From: JAGSPQ01 sp038206395
GTDB lineage: Bacteria > Myxococcota > Myxococcia > Myxococcales > Myxococcaceae
Length of the DNA: 64,000 nucleotides
Direction of reading: 5' to 3'
Assembly (NCBI GenBank): GCA_038206395.1
Contig: JBBRAX010000003.1
Span: forward strand, 62,001-126,000
In this document: in pieces, positions 1 through 8,833 of the stretch
Numbering within the stretch: the first letter of the stretch is position 1
Layout: the number at the start of each line of letters is the position of its first letter
Notes under the pieces: generated by a model
Database searches by the model: none
What the model saw: the letters and a program-made list of their open reading frames with translations, nothing else
Told to the model about the DNA's origin: nothing
Translations under genes and position numbers: made by a program

Positions 1-1277
1 CCTGAATCGACGAGCCCCTGGCGGGCCAGGGGCAAGAGCCGCCCCGCGAGGGTGCTGACCCCCAAAGGTCGCGGCGGGCCGCTCTCGTCGGGCCACAGCA
101 GCTCTGCGCCGAGTCCGTGGCGCGCCGCCTCGTAGAAGTTGCGCCGCGCGTGGCCGAAGGTGAGCCGGGTTACCAGCGCGTCGGCGGTGGAAGCAAGCGC
201 CTGGGTCAGACCAATCGCGAGGGCTGCGTTCGCAACCATGTCGTTCACCGTCGGGCCCGCGGGCAACGCGCGGAACTCGATCCGAAGGTGGCCTCCGGCC
301 GCGTCGTCGTAGACTGCGCGGTTCCATCGCCACACGGTGCCGTGGTGAAGCCGAAGCTCGCCCAGGTGGGGCACGCGGCCGGCGCGGAGCACCGCGGCCG
401 GGTCCTCGTCTCCGCACTGCGGCAGCAGCGGATCGTGGAGCGCAACCGACTCGGCGAAGAGCTCGTGCGCCGACTGGCGCACCCACCCGTGACCGAACGA
501 CACCCGCGCCGGACGCCAGTCGCCTTCCTCGCTGGCCCATCGATCGTCGACCGATTGCCGAAAGAGCGCGACGCGGGTCTCGTGCCACAGGCGTTTTCCG
601 AGGAAGTAGGGCGAGTTCCCTGACACCGCCAAGACGAACGCAGTCGCGATCTGCGCGGCGTTGTAGGTGCGGGCAAAGGCCTCGGGCGTCACCCTCAGAT
701 GCAACTGGAACGAGGTATTCGCACCCTCGAATGTGACGTCGTGGGCGGTCACATCGAGCCGTTCATCGCCCTCGATGTGGACGGCGAAGGGCTCGCCGCG
801 AATCCGCTGGATCCCATGGGACAGGGCGCGATACCGGAGCCCCTCGGTGAGCGCTGAGGATCCAAGATCCTTCTCGGTGAGGGTCGGCAAGATGCCGATC
901 GCGACCGGGTGAGCCCCGTGGGTGGCCGCTGCTCGCTCGATCTCCCCGAGCGCCGTCACGAGCTCGCGGGCCATCGCCGAGAACGGCCGACCCGCCAAAG
1001 GAGACGGACGCGCGTTGATTTCCATGTTGAAGCGGTCGACTTCCAGCGTGACGCGATCGTCCACGATTCCGTCGAGGACCCGCTGATTGATGGGCATCGG
1101 CCGACCGGCGTCGTCCACGAGGTCGAGCTCCAGCTCGGCGCCGACGGAGGGCTCGCCGACCCCGAAGCCGGGACGTCGAAGCAGGTCCCCCAGGACCTCG
1201 ATCGATCGCCGAAGCTTGTCGGCGAACGCGACAAAGTCCCGTTCATCGAAGCGTTCCTTCCGGATTTCGATGCCCAT
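1..1277 (-). CDS. Glutamate-cysteine ligase-like (GCS2 family) enzyme, C-terminus outside window
   Basis: The reading frame stays open from the ATG at 1277 to the left edge, so 425 codons are visible and the C-terminus is missing. The start is supported by a GGAAGGAG Shine-Dalgarno just upstream. Residues near 47 read GAELELDLVD and near 82 FNMEINARPSPL, which match the GCS2 pattern of an acidic metal/ATP-binding strand followed by an E-x-N motif. Further on are GANTSFQLHL and NSPYFLGKRLWHETR, also typical of this fold. Members ligate glutamate to cysteine or a related amine using ATP, in the cytosol. The exact substrate cannot be read from the sequence; carboxylate-amine ligases of the YbdK type are the alternative. 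It lies downstream of a PAS-like gene with a 177-base gap in which I see nothing. Confidence 0.75.
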   Translation of the reverse strand, partial: MGIEIRKERFDERDFVAFADKLRRSIEVLGDLLRRPGFGVGEPSVGAELELDLVDDAGRPMPINQRVLDGIVDDRVTLEVDRFNMEINARPSPLAGRPFSAMARELVTALGEIERAAATHGAHPVAIGILPTLTEKDLGSSALTEGLRYRALSHGIQRIRGEPFAVHIEGDERLDVTAHDVTFEGANTSFQLHLRVTPEAFARTYNAAQIATAFVLAVSGNSPYFLGKRLWHETRVALFRQSVDDRWASEEGDWRPARVSFGHGWVRQSAHELFAESVALHDPLLPQCGDEDPAAVLRAGRVPHLGELRLHHGTVWRWNRAVYDDAAGGHLRIEFRALPAGPTVNDMVANAALAIGLTQALASTADALVTRLTFGHARRNFYEAARHGLGAELLWPDESGPPRPLGVSTLAGRLLPLARQGLVDS

Positions 1278-1454
1278 GGCTCTCCTTCCACGGTGAACGA
1301 CAAGCGGCACATTCGTCGGGCCTCCGACGGTACCCACCCAGGTGCACAATTCCAACCGATTGCCGGCGCGCTCCTCTGCGGCAGCGGAGGACGTTGTTGG
1401 CCGTGGGGTGGTGTCGCCCTGCTCAACGACCTCGACACGCGCTGCTCATCGGCT

Positions 1455-2099
1455 TCACGATGGTGGCAGCTCCGGATCCTCGGCCTCGAAGTAATACTTG
1501 AAGCACATCTCGCACAGGCCGTGACTCGTATTTGCCGGACAGCGCCCCACCCATTCGGGCACCCAATCCCATCGGTCTTTTGCGCCTGCATGTCTGACGA
1601 GGCGACAGTGTGAACACTGCACAACGAGGCCGCGTTCATCGAGATACTGATTGACGTCGGCGTCATGGGGTGCGCGCGTCAGCGGGTCGTGTGGTGCTTC
1701 GACCACCAGCGAATTGACAATGATGAATCCGGCGCGATTGCGCAGCGAGTACACCTGCATGCTGAACTTCCGGAACAGGGTTGGCGCCGAACACTCGTAG
1801 ACATGAGACGAGGGGTGCATCGAAGCGCCCGCGTCTGCCGTCGTGGTCAGGAACCGTTGGTAGAAAGGTCGCAGCGGTTCCGGAATCGCGTCGAAATACC
1901 GCGTGCCCAGGCCCCAATCGGCCCCCACTTTCGGCTGTCCACCGTTTTGCTCGGCGAACTTCACCCATGCGGGGTTGAAATACGCCAACCGGAAGTCAGG
2001 CCAGAGGCCGAAAACAATCGCCCGAGTCTTCTCGAGGTCTTCGAGCTTGAAGTAGGGCTGGAGCAGTTCGCCGAAATTGTCATCCAGACGAGTGTTCAT
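1455..2099 (-). CDS. PAS-like sensor protein with C-terminal Cys-His zinc-ribbon-like motif
   Basis: The 214-residue product has an N-terminal PAS-like part (about residues 15-130, with FGLWPDFRLAYFNPAWVKFA as the PAS-like core). Its C-terminal segment carries a CSHCRLVR...SHGLCEMCFKYY pattern. That CxxC...SHGxCxxC signature is known from the ends of many bacterial PAS/response-regulator proteins, where it probably binds metal or a redox ligand. There is no kinase, cyclase or DNA-binding output domain, so the protein is probably a stand-alone ligand or redox sensor acting on a partner. An ATG at 2111 is possible, but the ATG at 2099 sits 3 bases after an AGGGAC Shine-Dalgarno and is preferred. 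It is separated from the P-loop kinase upstream by about 90 bases. Function beyond sensing is unknown. Confidence 0.7.
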   Translation of the reverse strand: MNTRLDDNFGELLQPYFKLEDLEKTRAIVFGLWPDFRLAYFNPAWVKFAEQNGGQPKVGADWGLGTRYFDAIPEPLRPFYQRFLTTTADAGASMHPSSHVYECSAPTLFRKFSMQVYSLRNRAGFIIVNSLVVEAPHDPLTRAPHDADVNQYLDERGLVVQCSHCRLVRHAGAKDRWDWVPEWVGRCPANTSHGLCEMCFKYYFEAEDPELPPS

Positions 2100-2192
2100 G
2101 CTGTCCCTCATGTGCGGTTGATTTGAGCGGCCTGGCGAAGTGCGATTCTGGTGCTGGCGTTCGGTGCATTCAGCCCGGGATGATCGCGATCG

Positions 2193-2708
2193 TCAAAGCG
2201 CTGGTGAAGGAAGACAGCTGAAGGCTTCGGTGGCTTCGCGCGAGGTCAGCTCGAGCTTCTGGCCAGCAAACCCATCGAACAGCCGCCGGTGTGCCACCAG
2301 CGAAAACTCATCCACGCGCACCTCATAGTCGGCCACCCACCCCAGCAGCATCGGCAGGTTCGCGTCCTGGGCCTCACGGCTCGGGTATTTGTGTGGCTCC
2401 CACGGGCGCGCGCGGCAGTTCTGCAAGCAGGCTTCGATGCCCGGGTTGAGGAAGAGCAGCAGATCGCTGCGCTCGGCTGCCGCGCCCAGCAGATCCGCGT
2501 AGCACCCTTCAATCACCCACCGCTCGTTCGCAGCGGTGAACTGCTCCAGCGTCGCCACGCTCTGGCTCACGGGCGCGCGCTGGGGCGGCTGCACGGGCAG
2601 CCAGGCCAGGGTGTCGAGATCCAGGTGCGCGGCCGCGAGCTCTCGCGCGAGCCGCGCCGCGAGGGTGGACTTGCCAGCGCCCGAGTTGCCAATCAGAACG
2701 ACGCGCAC
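2193..2708 (-). CDS. P-loop nucleotide kinase (topology-modulation/adenylate-kinase-like)
   Basis: The 171-residue protein begins MRVVLIGNSGAGKST, a textbook Walker A P-loop at residues 8-15. HLDLDTLAW follows about 20 residues later, as in the FlaR/topology-modulation group of small adenylate-kinase-like ATPases. RWVIEGCY and DLLLFLNPG correspond to the substrate-binding and Walker B strands. The lid is short. The natural substrate of this family is not established. The start is a GTG with an AGGAAAC Shine-Dalgarno, 14 bases downstream of the stop of the histidine kinase gene, so it is probably the last gene of the two-kinase operon. The link to sensing is positional only. Confidence 0.75.
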   Translation of the reverse strand: MRVVLIGNSGAGKSTLAARLARELAAAHLDLDTLAWLPVQPPQRAPVSQSVATLEQFTAANERWVIEGCYADLLGAAAERSDLLLFLNPGIEACLQNCRARPWEPHKYPSREAQDANLPMLLGWVADYEVRVDEFSLVAHRRLFDGFAGQKLELTSREATEAFSCLPSPAL

Positions 2709-2722
2709 GTTTCCTAAAGACG

Positions 2723-4657
2723 TCAGTCGGTCTGCGTGACGACAGGCAAGCGCAAGGTGAAGGTCGTGCCCACGCCCACCACGCTGTCGACAGAGATGGT
2801 GCCGCCGTGGTTCTCGGCGATGCCCTGAACGATGGAAAGGCCGAGGCCCGTGCCCTTGCCGTCGGGCTTGGTGGTGAAGAACGGCTCGAAGATGCGGGCG
2901 CGGACTTCGGCGGCGATGCCGCTGCCCGTGTCGGAAACCGAGGCCAGCACGTGGGCGCCTTCCGTCTTCGTCACGATGCTCACCGTGCCGCCGTTGGGCG
3001 TCGCGTGGCAGGCGTTGGTGATGAGGTTGACGAACACCTGCACCAGGTTCTGCCGCACCGCGAGGAAGTGGGGCAGCTCGCCAAACTGGCGCGTCAGCTG
3101 GACCCCGTGCTTCTGCAGCACGTGCTCGCAGAACCCCACCGCCCTTTCGACCGCAGCGTTCAAGTCGACCTCTTCCGGCTTTTCCTGCGCGGGGCGGGCG
3201 TAGCTGACGAGGTCGCGGGTGAAGCGCAGCACGCGATCTGCGTTGGCCGAAATCTTCCGGTACTTCTCCATGTCGCTGGCGTCGGCGGTCGGCTGGCCCA
3301 GCGACCGCTTCAGCAGCGCGTCCGCGTAGGTCGACACCGCCGTCATCGGGTTGTTGATTTCGTGCACCACGCTCGCGGCGAGCTGGCCCAACGACGCCAG
3401 CTTCTCGGCCTGGATGACGCGCCGTTCGAGCTCGCGCATCCGCGTCAGGTCCTGGCCAATCGCAATCACGCCCTCGACCTCACCCTGCTGCGTCATCACA
3501 GCCGACGTGGCGAAGGCGACCTTCACTTCCTTGCCATCGCGCCCGATGACCCGTGTCTCGAAGCTCGACATCGCCTCGCCCTTCAGCGAGGCCGCCATCA
3601 CGCGCATCACCTTCAGCCGTTCGGCCTCGGGCACGAAGTCCAGCAGGTCCTGCCCCAGCACCTCGGGCTTGGTGAAGCCGGTGATGGTGGTCAGCGCCCG
3701 ATTGAAGACGACGACCTTGCGCTCGCGGTTCGCCACCAGAATCAGCGCGTTGGCGTGCTCCAGCAGCTCTTCGAGGTACTTCCGCACGAAGGTGAGCTCG
3801 TCGATGAGCTTCGCGTTTCGCACCGCCACCGAGACCTGGTTCGCCAGCTGAATCAGCACGCGCTCATCGCTGATGAGGTCGGCCGAGAGTCCGGCGGGGT
3901 ACTCGATGTTCACCGCTCCGAAGAGCTGGCCCGACGCGACCAGCGGGGCGCAGACGCCGCGGACGCTGCCGTGGAAAATCAGCGGAATCTCGGTGGTGGT
4001 GAGCTTGACCTTGTCGGCCGGCAGCCCCCGCGTCTCGAGGTGCGTCTTCTCGACCGCCGAAGACTTGAGCCAGATGACGTCGCGCGTGCCTTCGCGCATG
4101 CGCCCTTCGGCGTAGAGCGAGGTCAACGCCATCGTGCGCGGGTCGGTGATGCGAACGCAGAAGGTGCGGCCGGGGAAGAGGCGCTTCACGCCACGCGCGA
4201 CGGTGGCGACCAGCTCTTCTTCGCTGGTAGCGCCGGCGACGTTTCGCCCCAGCTCGAGCAGCACCGACTCGACGCGCGCCTGTTCGATTAACGCGCGACC
4301 GGCGGCGGCCAGCGAGTCACCGACGGAAGAGAGGCCGCGGGCGACGACGGCCACGGTCGCTCCTCGGCGGCTGAAGGTCAGGCTCACCGTCTGGCCCGTG
4401 CGGCACGTCACTTCGACTTCTTCGGTGCGGCCTTCGTCGGGCGCCTGGGCCGGCACCTTGTCCATCACCTGCGCGAGCGCGATGCCGCCCAGGTCCTTCG
4501 CGCCGACCAGAATCTCGAAAGCCGCGTTCGCGGTGAGCACCCGCAACGTCGGGTCGCAGAGCGCGGCAGGCGAATCGACCATGTCGAAGAACGCCTGAAA
4601 GGCGTCGCCGGCCGGCCCGAAAGAAACGAAGGGGCGCACGGGCGAATCACTCTTCAT
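2723..4657 (-). CDS. PAS-GAF-PAS sensor histidine kinase with complete catalytic core
   Basis: The 644-residue soluble kinase has an N-terminal PAS-like region (about 20-110), a GAF domain (about 125-285), a second PAS domain (about 295-410), a HisKA dimerisation domain and a C-terminal HATPase. The phosphoacceptor is His432 in VVHEINNP. The ATPase shows its N box (LVQVFVNLITNACHAT), G1 box (DTGSGI), F box (FEPFFTTK) and G2 box (GTGLGLSIV), so it should be active. No transmembrane segment is visible, which suggests a cytoplasmic signal. The start overlaps the stop of the upstream sensor gene by 11 bases, indicating translational coupling and probable joint action. No response regulator is adjacent. 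Confidence 0.9.
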   Translation of the reverse strand: MKSDSPVRPFVSFGPAGDAFQAFFDMVDSPAALCDPTLRVLTANAAFEILVGAKDLGGIALAQVMDKVPAQAPDEGRTEEVEVTCRTGQTVSLTFSRRGATVAVVARGLSSVGDSLAAAGRALIEQARVESVLLELGRNVAGATSEEELVATVARGVKRLFPGRTFCVRITDPRTMALTSLYAEGRMREGTRDVIWLKSSAVEKTHLETRGLPADKVKLTTTEIPLIFHGSVRGVCAPLVASGQLFGAVNIEYPAGLSADLISDERVLIQLANQVSVAVRNAKLIDELTFVRKYLEELLEHANALILVANRERKVVVFNRALTTITGFTKPEVLGQDLLDFVPEAERLKVMRVMAASLKGEAMSSFETRVIGRDGKEVKVAFATSAVMTQQGEVEGVIAIGQDLTRMRELERRVIQAEKLASLGQLAASVVHEINNPMTAVSTYADALLKRSLGQPTADASDMEKYRKISANADRVLRFTRDLVSYARPAQEKPEEVDLNAAVERAVGFCEHVLQKHGVQLTRQFGELPHFLAVRQNLVQVFVNLITNACHATPNGGTVSIVTKTEGAHVLASVSDTGSGIAAEVRARIFEPFFTTKPDGKGTGLGLSIVQGIAENHGGTISVDSVVGVGTTFTLRLPVVTQTD

Positions 4658-6605
4658 GCGAGGTGGCCCGGTTCAAGTCGAGGATGTGCGCGTCGCCGAC
4701 GTACGGCTTCGTCTCGTACTTCGTAATCTTGCCAATCTTCCGCACGATCTCGGCCATGCGTTCGGCCTCGCGGTAGATGATGTCGATCGGCCGGAAGATG
4801 GGCTCGGTCTCCTTGATTTTGCGCCGCAGCAGTTCCGCGTAGCCCATCACGCTCGTCAACGGCTGGTTGAGCTCGTGCGCGGCGGTGCCGGCCAGCGCGA
4901 CGAGCACCGCGTTCTTCTCGCTCTCTTCCAATCGGGTCTCGACGTCGGACAACTTGCGCTCGAGCTTCAGCCGATCTCGAAGGTCGGTAAAGATTCCGAG
5001 CGTCGCGACCTCGCGCCCCGCCTCGTAGACGATGGACGCCGTCATGCTGACGGGGATGCGGTCACCCATGCGGGTAAGGATTTCCTGCCGCGACGCCGTC
5101 AGCCGCCCCACCCCGCCATGCTCGCCACTGCGCAGCCGCTGCATCACCTCGCGCGCCTGGCTGTCGCTGTACAGCTGCTTCACGTTGAGGTGCGCCTTCG
5201 CGTCTTCCGAGGTCCAGCCGCACACCACCTCGGCCGCCTTGTTGAAGAGGATGATTCGCCCCTTCATGTCGGAGGCGATGATGGCGTCGACCGAGCTGTC
5301 GATGAGGCGTTCTTGAAACTCCTTCGTCTTTTGCAGCTCTTCCGCCAGCGCGCGCTGCCGCGTCACGTCGCGCATGGTCAAGATCGCCACCGCGCCTTCG
5401 CCCTTCAGCGGCGCCGCCGACAGCGACACCGTCAACCGCCGGCCCGCCAGCGTCCGCGCCTGGATGTCGACCTCGGTGCGAACCTGCCCGCGCGAGACGG
5501 ACAGCAGCACATCCATCATCAGGCCGTCGTCGGTGGGGTTGGTGAGCGCGTTGATGTGGCGCCCGGAAACTTCAGACGGAGCGAGGTCGAGCAGCCGCAT
5601 GCCCGCGGGGTTGAGCGAGAGCACACAGGCCTTGTCATCGAGAATCGCCACGCCGTCAGACAAGTGCTCGAAGTACGACTCGTAGCGCTTGAGCCGCGCC
5701 GCGCGTTCTTCGGCGGCGATGCGGGCGTCCTTCTCTTTCTCGCCCTGCTCGCGAATCGCGTCGATCTTCTGGGCGTTGCGAAGCGCGACCGCGGTGGCGT
5801 GCGCGACGGTCGCCAGGAACTCGACCTCGCGGTTGTTGAAAGGGCCCCGTGCGCTCGACCGCCGCAACAGCAGCACCCCGAGGACCTTGCCGCGCACGCC
5901 CAGCGGGAGCGCCGCGATGTTGCGAATGCCCAGCGCCGCCAGGTCGTCCTTCACCGACTCGAGCAGCGGGTGGTGCGGAGCGTCTTCCACGATGACGGGC
6001 TTCCCCGTGCGCAGCGCCTCGCGAATCTCGGGGTAGCGGCGCAGGTCGATGCGCAGGTCTTTGAGGGCGGGGTCGTCGCTGGCGGCGAGAATCACGCCTT
6101 CGCCCCGCGCTTCGTCGACGACCACCATCGCCGCGCGGTCGATTTCGAGCTCGTCGGCGAGGCGGCGCGTCACCTCGTGAAGCATCTCTTCGACATCGGT
6201 CGAGGTGGCGTAGCGGCTGGTGAGCTCGAGCAGCACCATCGTCTCGCGCTGCCGCTGCATCGACTCGCGATCGCTGTGGGCCTGGGCCCGCGCGCGCTGC
6301 AGCCGCATGCCGAGCTCAGCCTCGAGCGCCTGGGTCGAGACGAAATCTGCGACGCCCGGCAGGTCGCGTTCGGCGCCATCGGGGTGGGTGATGGCGAGGA
6401 CTTTCAGCTTCGAGCCCGCCGGCGACTTCAGCAGGGCCTCGAGCGCCTCGTGGCCCTTGTCGGCGGTGAGGTCGACGATGGCGAGCTCGGCCTCGGGCGG
6501 CACCGGCAAGGTGGCCGGCATCAAGCGCAGCCCTTCAACCACCTGCACCACGCGGGCCCGCGTTGCAGCGCCTTCGGGGAGGATGACGATAGAACGACTG
6601 GACAA
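4647..6605 (-). CDS. Pseudo-receiver/GAF/PAS-PAS sensor with HisKA but no ATPase domain
   Basis: The 652-residue protein opens with a receiver-like fold (about 1-105) that seems to lack the usual acidic pocket. A GAF domain (about 120-285) and two PAS domains (about 305-415 and 425-545) follow. A HisKA helix carries His577 in AAHELNQPLTSVMGYAELL. It then stops about 75 residues after that histidine, with no N, G1 or G2 box, so it cannot bind ATP in the usual way. Its end overlaps the complete kinase downstream by 11 bases. A simple reading is that it is phosphorylated by, or heterodimerises with, that partner. A start at 6605 gives MSSRSIVILPEG. A hairpin terminator separates it from the upstream gene. 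Confidence 0.85.
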   Translation of the reverse strand: MSSRSIVILPEGAATRARVVQVVEGLRLMPATLPVPPEAELAIVDLTADKGHEALEALLKSPAGSKLKVLAITHPDGAERDLPGVADFVSTQALEAELGMRLQRARAQAHSDRESMQRQRETMVLLELTSRYATSTDVEEMLHEVTRRLADELEIDRAAMVVVDEARGEGVILAASDDPALKDLRIDLRRYPEIREALRTGKPVIVEDAPHHPLLESVKDDLAALGIRNIAALPLGVRGKVLGVLLLRRSSARGPFNNREVEFLATVAHATAVALRNAQKIDAIREQGEKEKDARIAAEERAARLKRYESYFEHLSDGVAILDDKACVLSLNPAGMRLLDLAPSEVSGRHINALTNPTDDGLMMDVLLSVSRGQVRTEVDIQARTLAGRRLTVSLSAAPLKGEGAVAILTMRDVTRQRALAEELQKTKEFQERLIDSSVDAIIASDMKGRIILFNKAAEVVCGWTSEDAKAHLNVKQLYSDSQAREVMQRLRSGEHGGVGRLTASRQEILTRMGDRIPVSMTASIVYEAGREVATLGIFTDLRDRLKLERKLSDVETRLEESEKNAVLVALAGTAAHELNQPLTSVMGYAELLRRKIKETEPIFRPIDIIYREAERMAEIVRKIGKITKYETKPYVGDAHILDLNRATSHEE

Positions 6606-6634
6606 GTCGAGAGGCTTTTAGCCCCTTACAACGC

Positions 6635-6665
6635 AAAACGCCTCCCCCGATGCGAAGGGGAGGCG
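6635..6665 (-). terminator. Rho-independent terminator
   Basis: A perfect 9-base stem (CGCCTCCCC at 6639-6647 pairing with GGGGAGGCG at 6657-6665) has a 9-base loop. On the minus strand it is followed directly by TTTT. It lies 32 bases beyond the stop of the small exported protein gene and should insulate the kinase operon from it. Confidence 0.75.
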
Positions 6666-6696
6666 CCGAAGGCGACTGCGGTTCCTCTGCGATCAG

Positions 6697-7110
6697 CTAC
6701 CGGCGAACGAGGACCTGACCGGGCGGCGGGCGCTGGCCGGGGTACTGGCTGTAGTGCTGGTGGCGCGGCGGGTACGGGATGAACACCCACTCCTGCACCG
6801 TCTCGTAGTGGGCGGGCACCAGCTGCGAACGGGTCACCGGGTAACAGCGCTCGTCGCGGCGGTGGTGGTTGCGCCAGCCATTGCCGCGGCGCTGGCGGGT
6901 CTCGCGGCACTCCGTCACCGTGACCTGCTCGTAGCGCGCGGAGACCCAGGTCTCGATGCTCTGCAGTTCGTAGCGCCCATCGGGCTGGTTGGCCGGAGGC
7001 TGCTGAAAGACCGGAACTGCTGGGTGGGTGTCGCAGGGGGCGTCTGCGAAGGCCGCAACGGAGGTGAGGGTGGCTGCTGCAACTGCGACCGCCATCAGGT
7101 TCGTTTTCAT
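6697..7110 (-). CDS. Small exported protein of unknown function
   Basis: The 137-residue product starts with a clear signal peptide (MKTNLMAVAVAAATLTSVAAFA, cleavage likely near residue 22). The mature part is rich in Arg, His, Pro and Tyr, has four Cys (about residues 26, 64, 89 and one near the N-terminus of the mature chain), and ends in a Pro-Gln-Gly-rich tail. YELQSIETWVSARYEQV and LVPAHYETVQEWVFIPY look like two related beta-strand segments, which suggests a small internally repeated fold. No family is recognised. It is transcribed away from the amidase gene, with 38 bases between the two starts, so the promoters must overlap. A hairpin terminator follows it. Confidence 0.65.
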   Translation of the reverse strand: MKTNLMAVAVAAATLTSVAAFADAPCDTHPAVPVFQQPPANQPDGRYELQSIETWVSARYEQVTVTECRETRQRRGNGWRNHHRRDERCYPVTRSQLVPAHYETVQEWVFIPYPPRHQHYSQYPGQRPPPGQVLVRR

Positions 7111-7148
7111 GCTCGCTATGACTCCCCTGGTGCGGGATCTATTCAGCC

Positions 7149-8822
7149 ATGCCCGCCTACACCCGCCGCCCCGTCGTCGCTCCCCGTGTCTCTGGCGTCG
7201 CCCTGCGCGCCTTCGTCAGCGCCCTCGAGTCTTCAGCGCTCGGCAGCGCGCTGCTGGGCAAGGTGACGCGCGACAGCGGCCTCGACGATTTCCGGCAGAC
7301 GCCCGCGCCACACAGCTCGCCGCTTCAGGTGCCGCTGCCGCTCGATGTCTCTGCTCCCCGGTCGCGTCCAGGTGCGGAGCTCGCCGCCGAAGCGGTGGCT
7401 TCGTCGCCCGCGGGAAAGCTGCAGACGGTCGCTGCTTTCGGCGAGGCGTACCGCGGTGGAAAGACCGACCCGGTGCAGGTCGCGCGCATCTTGAACCAGC
7501 ACATCGAACGCCTCGACCACGGCCCTGACCGAATGGCGTTCTTCATCGCGCGGAAGCCGGAAGAGGTGCTGGCTGCGGCTGAACGTTCGGCCGAGCGGCT
7601 CAAGAAGAACCAGGCGCTGTCTGCGTTCGACGGGGTGCCGGTGGTGGTGAAAGACGAGGTCGACCTCAAGGGCTTCGCCACCACGCTCGGCACGTCTTTC
7701 ATGAACACGAAGGCGCAAACCGACTCGACGGTGGTGGCGCGGCTCAAGGCTGCGGGAGCGTTGATTCTCGGCAAGGCCAACATGAACGAGATTGGCATCA
7801 ACCCGATTGGCGTGAACCCGCACCACGGCGCGTGCCGGAATCCGTACGACCGTTCGCGCATCTGCGGAGGCTCGTCCAGCGGCTCAGCGGCGGTGGTGGC
7901 GGCGGGCCTGGTGCCAATGGCGATCGGCCTCGATGGGGGCGGCTCGATTCGCATTCCTGCGTCTCTGTGCGGAGTCGTCGGGCTCAAGGCGACCTTCGGG
8001 CGAATCAGCGAAGCCGGAGTGCCGCCGCTGTGCTGGACGCCGGGGCACCTGGGGCCGATTGGGCTCACCGTCGCGGACGTGGCGGCGGCGTACGCGCTGA
8101 TTGCCGGACCCGACGAGGCCGAGCCGGCGAGCCTTCGCCAGTCGGGCGTGCACCTCACCGACTTCACCGCCGGGAACCTGAAGGGCGTGCGGCTGGGCGT
8201 GTGCCGGCCGTACTTCGAAGACGCAGACGCGTCGGTGGTCGAGCGCTGCCGCGAAGGGCTCAAGGTGTTGACCGATGCCGGAGCCACCGTGGTCGAGCTG
8301 CCAGCGCCCGACCTCAACACCCTGCTCTGGTCGCACGCGATCATCATCCTCTCTGAGATGTCGGCGTCGATGCTGCAGTACACCAACGAAGACAGCTCGC
8401 GCTTCGGCTTCGACACGCGCACCAACCTCGCGATTGGCCGACACTTCCGCGCCACCGACTACGTGCACGCGCTGCGGCACCGGCACCTGATTACGAAGGA
8501 GTGGCTCGACCTGATGAAAGACGTCGACGCGGTGGTGAGCCCGACGTGTGGCATCACGGCGCCTCCGGTGCCCGAGAGCGCGCTGCCCGATGGGGAATCG
8601 AACCTTCCTGTCGTCGACGCGCTGATGCGGTACGTGCGGCAGGGAAACGTCACCGGCTTCCCGGCGATCAGCGTCCCGGTCGGCTACGACGGCGGAGGCT
8701 TGCCGGTGGGGCTGCAGCTGACCGCGCGCCCGTACGAAGAGCACCTGCTGCTGCGGCTCGGGCGCGTCATCGAAGCGAAGGTCGAACGCCGGCAGCCGAA
8801 GGTCCACGTTCAGGTGCTGTAG
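7149..8822 (+). CDS. Amidase (amidase-signature family)
   Basis: The 557-residue enzyme has the complete amidase-signature triad: Lys168 in PVVVKDEVD, cis-Ser242 in the GGSSSGSAA block (240-248), and nucleophile Ser266 in DGGGSIRIPAS. The Lys-Ser and Ser-Ser spacings are close to those of fatty acid amide hydrolase. It would hydrolyse an amide bond, but the substrate is not predictable. A 100-residue Pro/Ser/Ala-rich N-terminal extension precedes the catalytic domain. It lacks a convincing signal peptide, so the location is uncertain. Helix-rich segments around DPVQVARILNQHIERLD resemble the capping region of plant-type FAAH-like amidases. The gene converges on the cation ATPase, with only 11 bases between their stops and no obvious terminator. 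Confidence 0.9.
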   Translation: MPAYTRRPVVAPRVSGVALRAFVSALESSALGSALLGKVTRDSGLDDFRQTPAPHSSPLQVPLPLDVSAPRSRPGAELAAEAVASSPAGKLQTVAAFGEAYRGGKTDPVQVARILNQHIERLDHGPDRMAFFIARKPEEVLAAAERSAERLKKNQALSAFDGVPVVVKDEVDLKGFATTLGTSFMNTKAQTDSTVVARLKAAGALILGKANMNEIGINPIGVNPHHGACRNPYDRSRICGGSSSGSAAVVAAGLVPMAIGLDGGGSIRIPASLCGVVGLKATFGRISEAGVPPLCWTPGHLGPIGLTVADVAAAYALIAGPDEAEPASLRQSGVHLTDFTAGNLKGVRLGVCRPYFEDADASVVERCREGLKVLTDAGATVVELPAPDLNTLLWSHAIIILSEMSASMLQYTNEDSSRFGFDTRTNLAIGRHFRATDYVHALRHRHLITKEWLDLMKDVDAVVSPTCGITAPPVPESALPDGESNLPVVDALMRYVRQGNVTGFPAISVPVGYDGGGLPVGLQLTARPYEEHLLLRLGRVIEAKVERRQPKVHVQVL

Positions 8823-8833
8823 GCGTGTGCCCG

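Noticed and set aside
2807..6782. Long plus-strand open frames opposite the two sensor kinase genes
   Set aside because: They encode Arg/His/Leu/Glu-rich sequence with no motif, the usual result of strong third-position GC bias opposite real genes.
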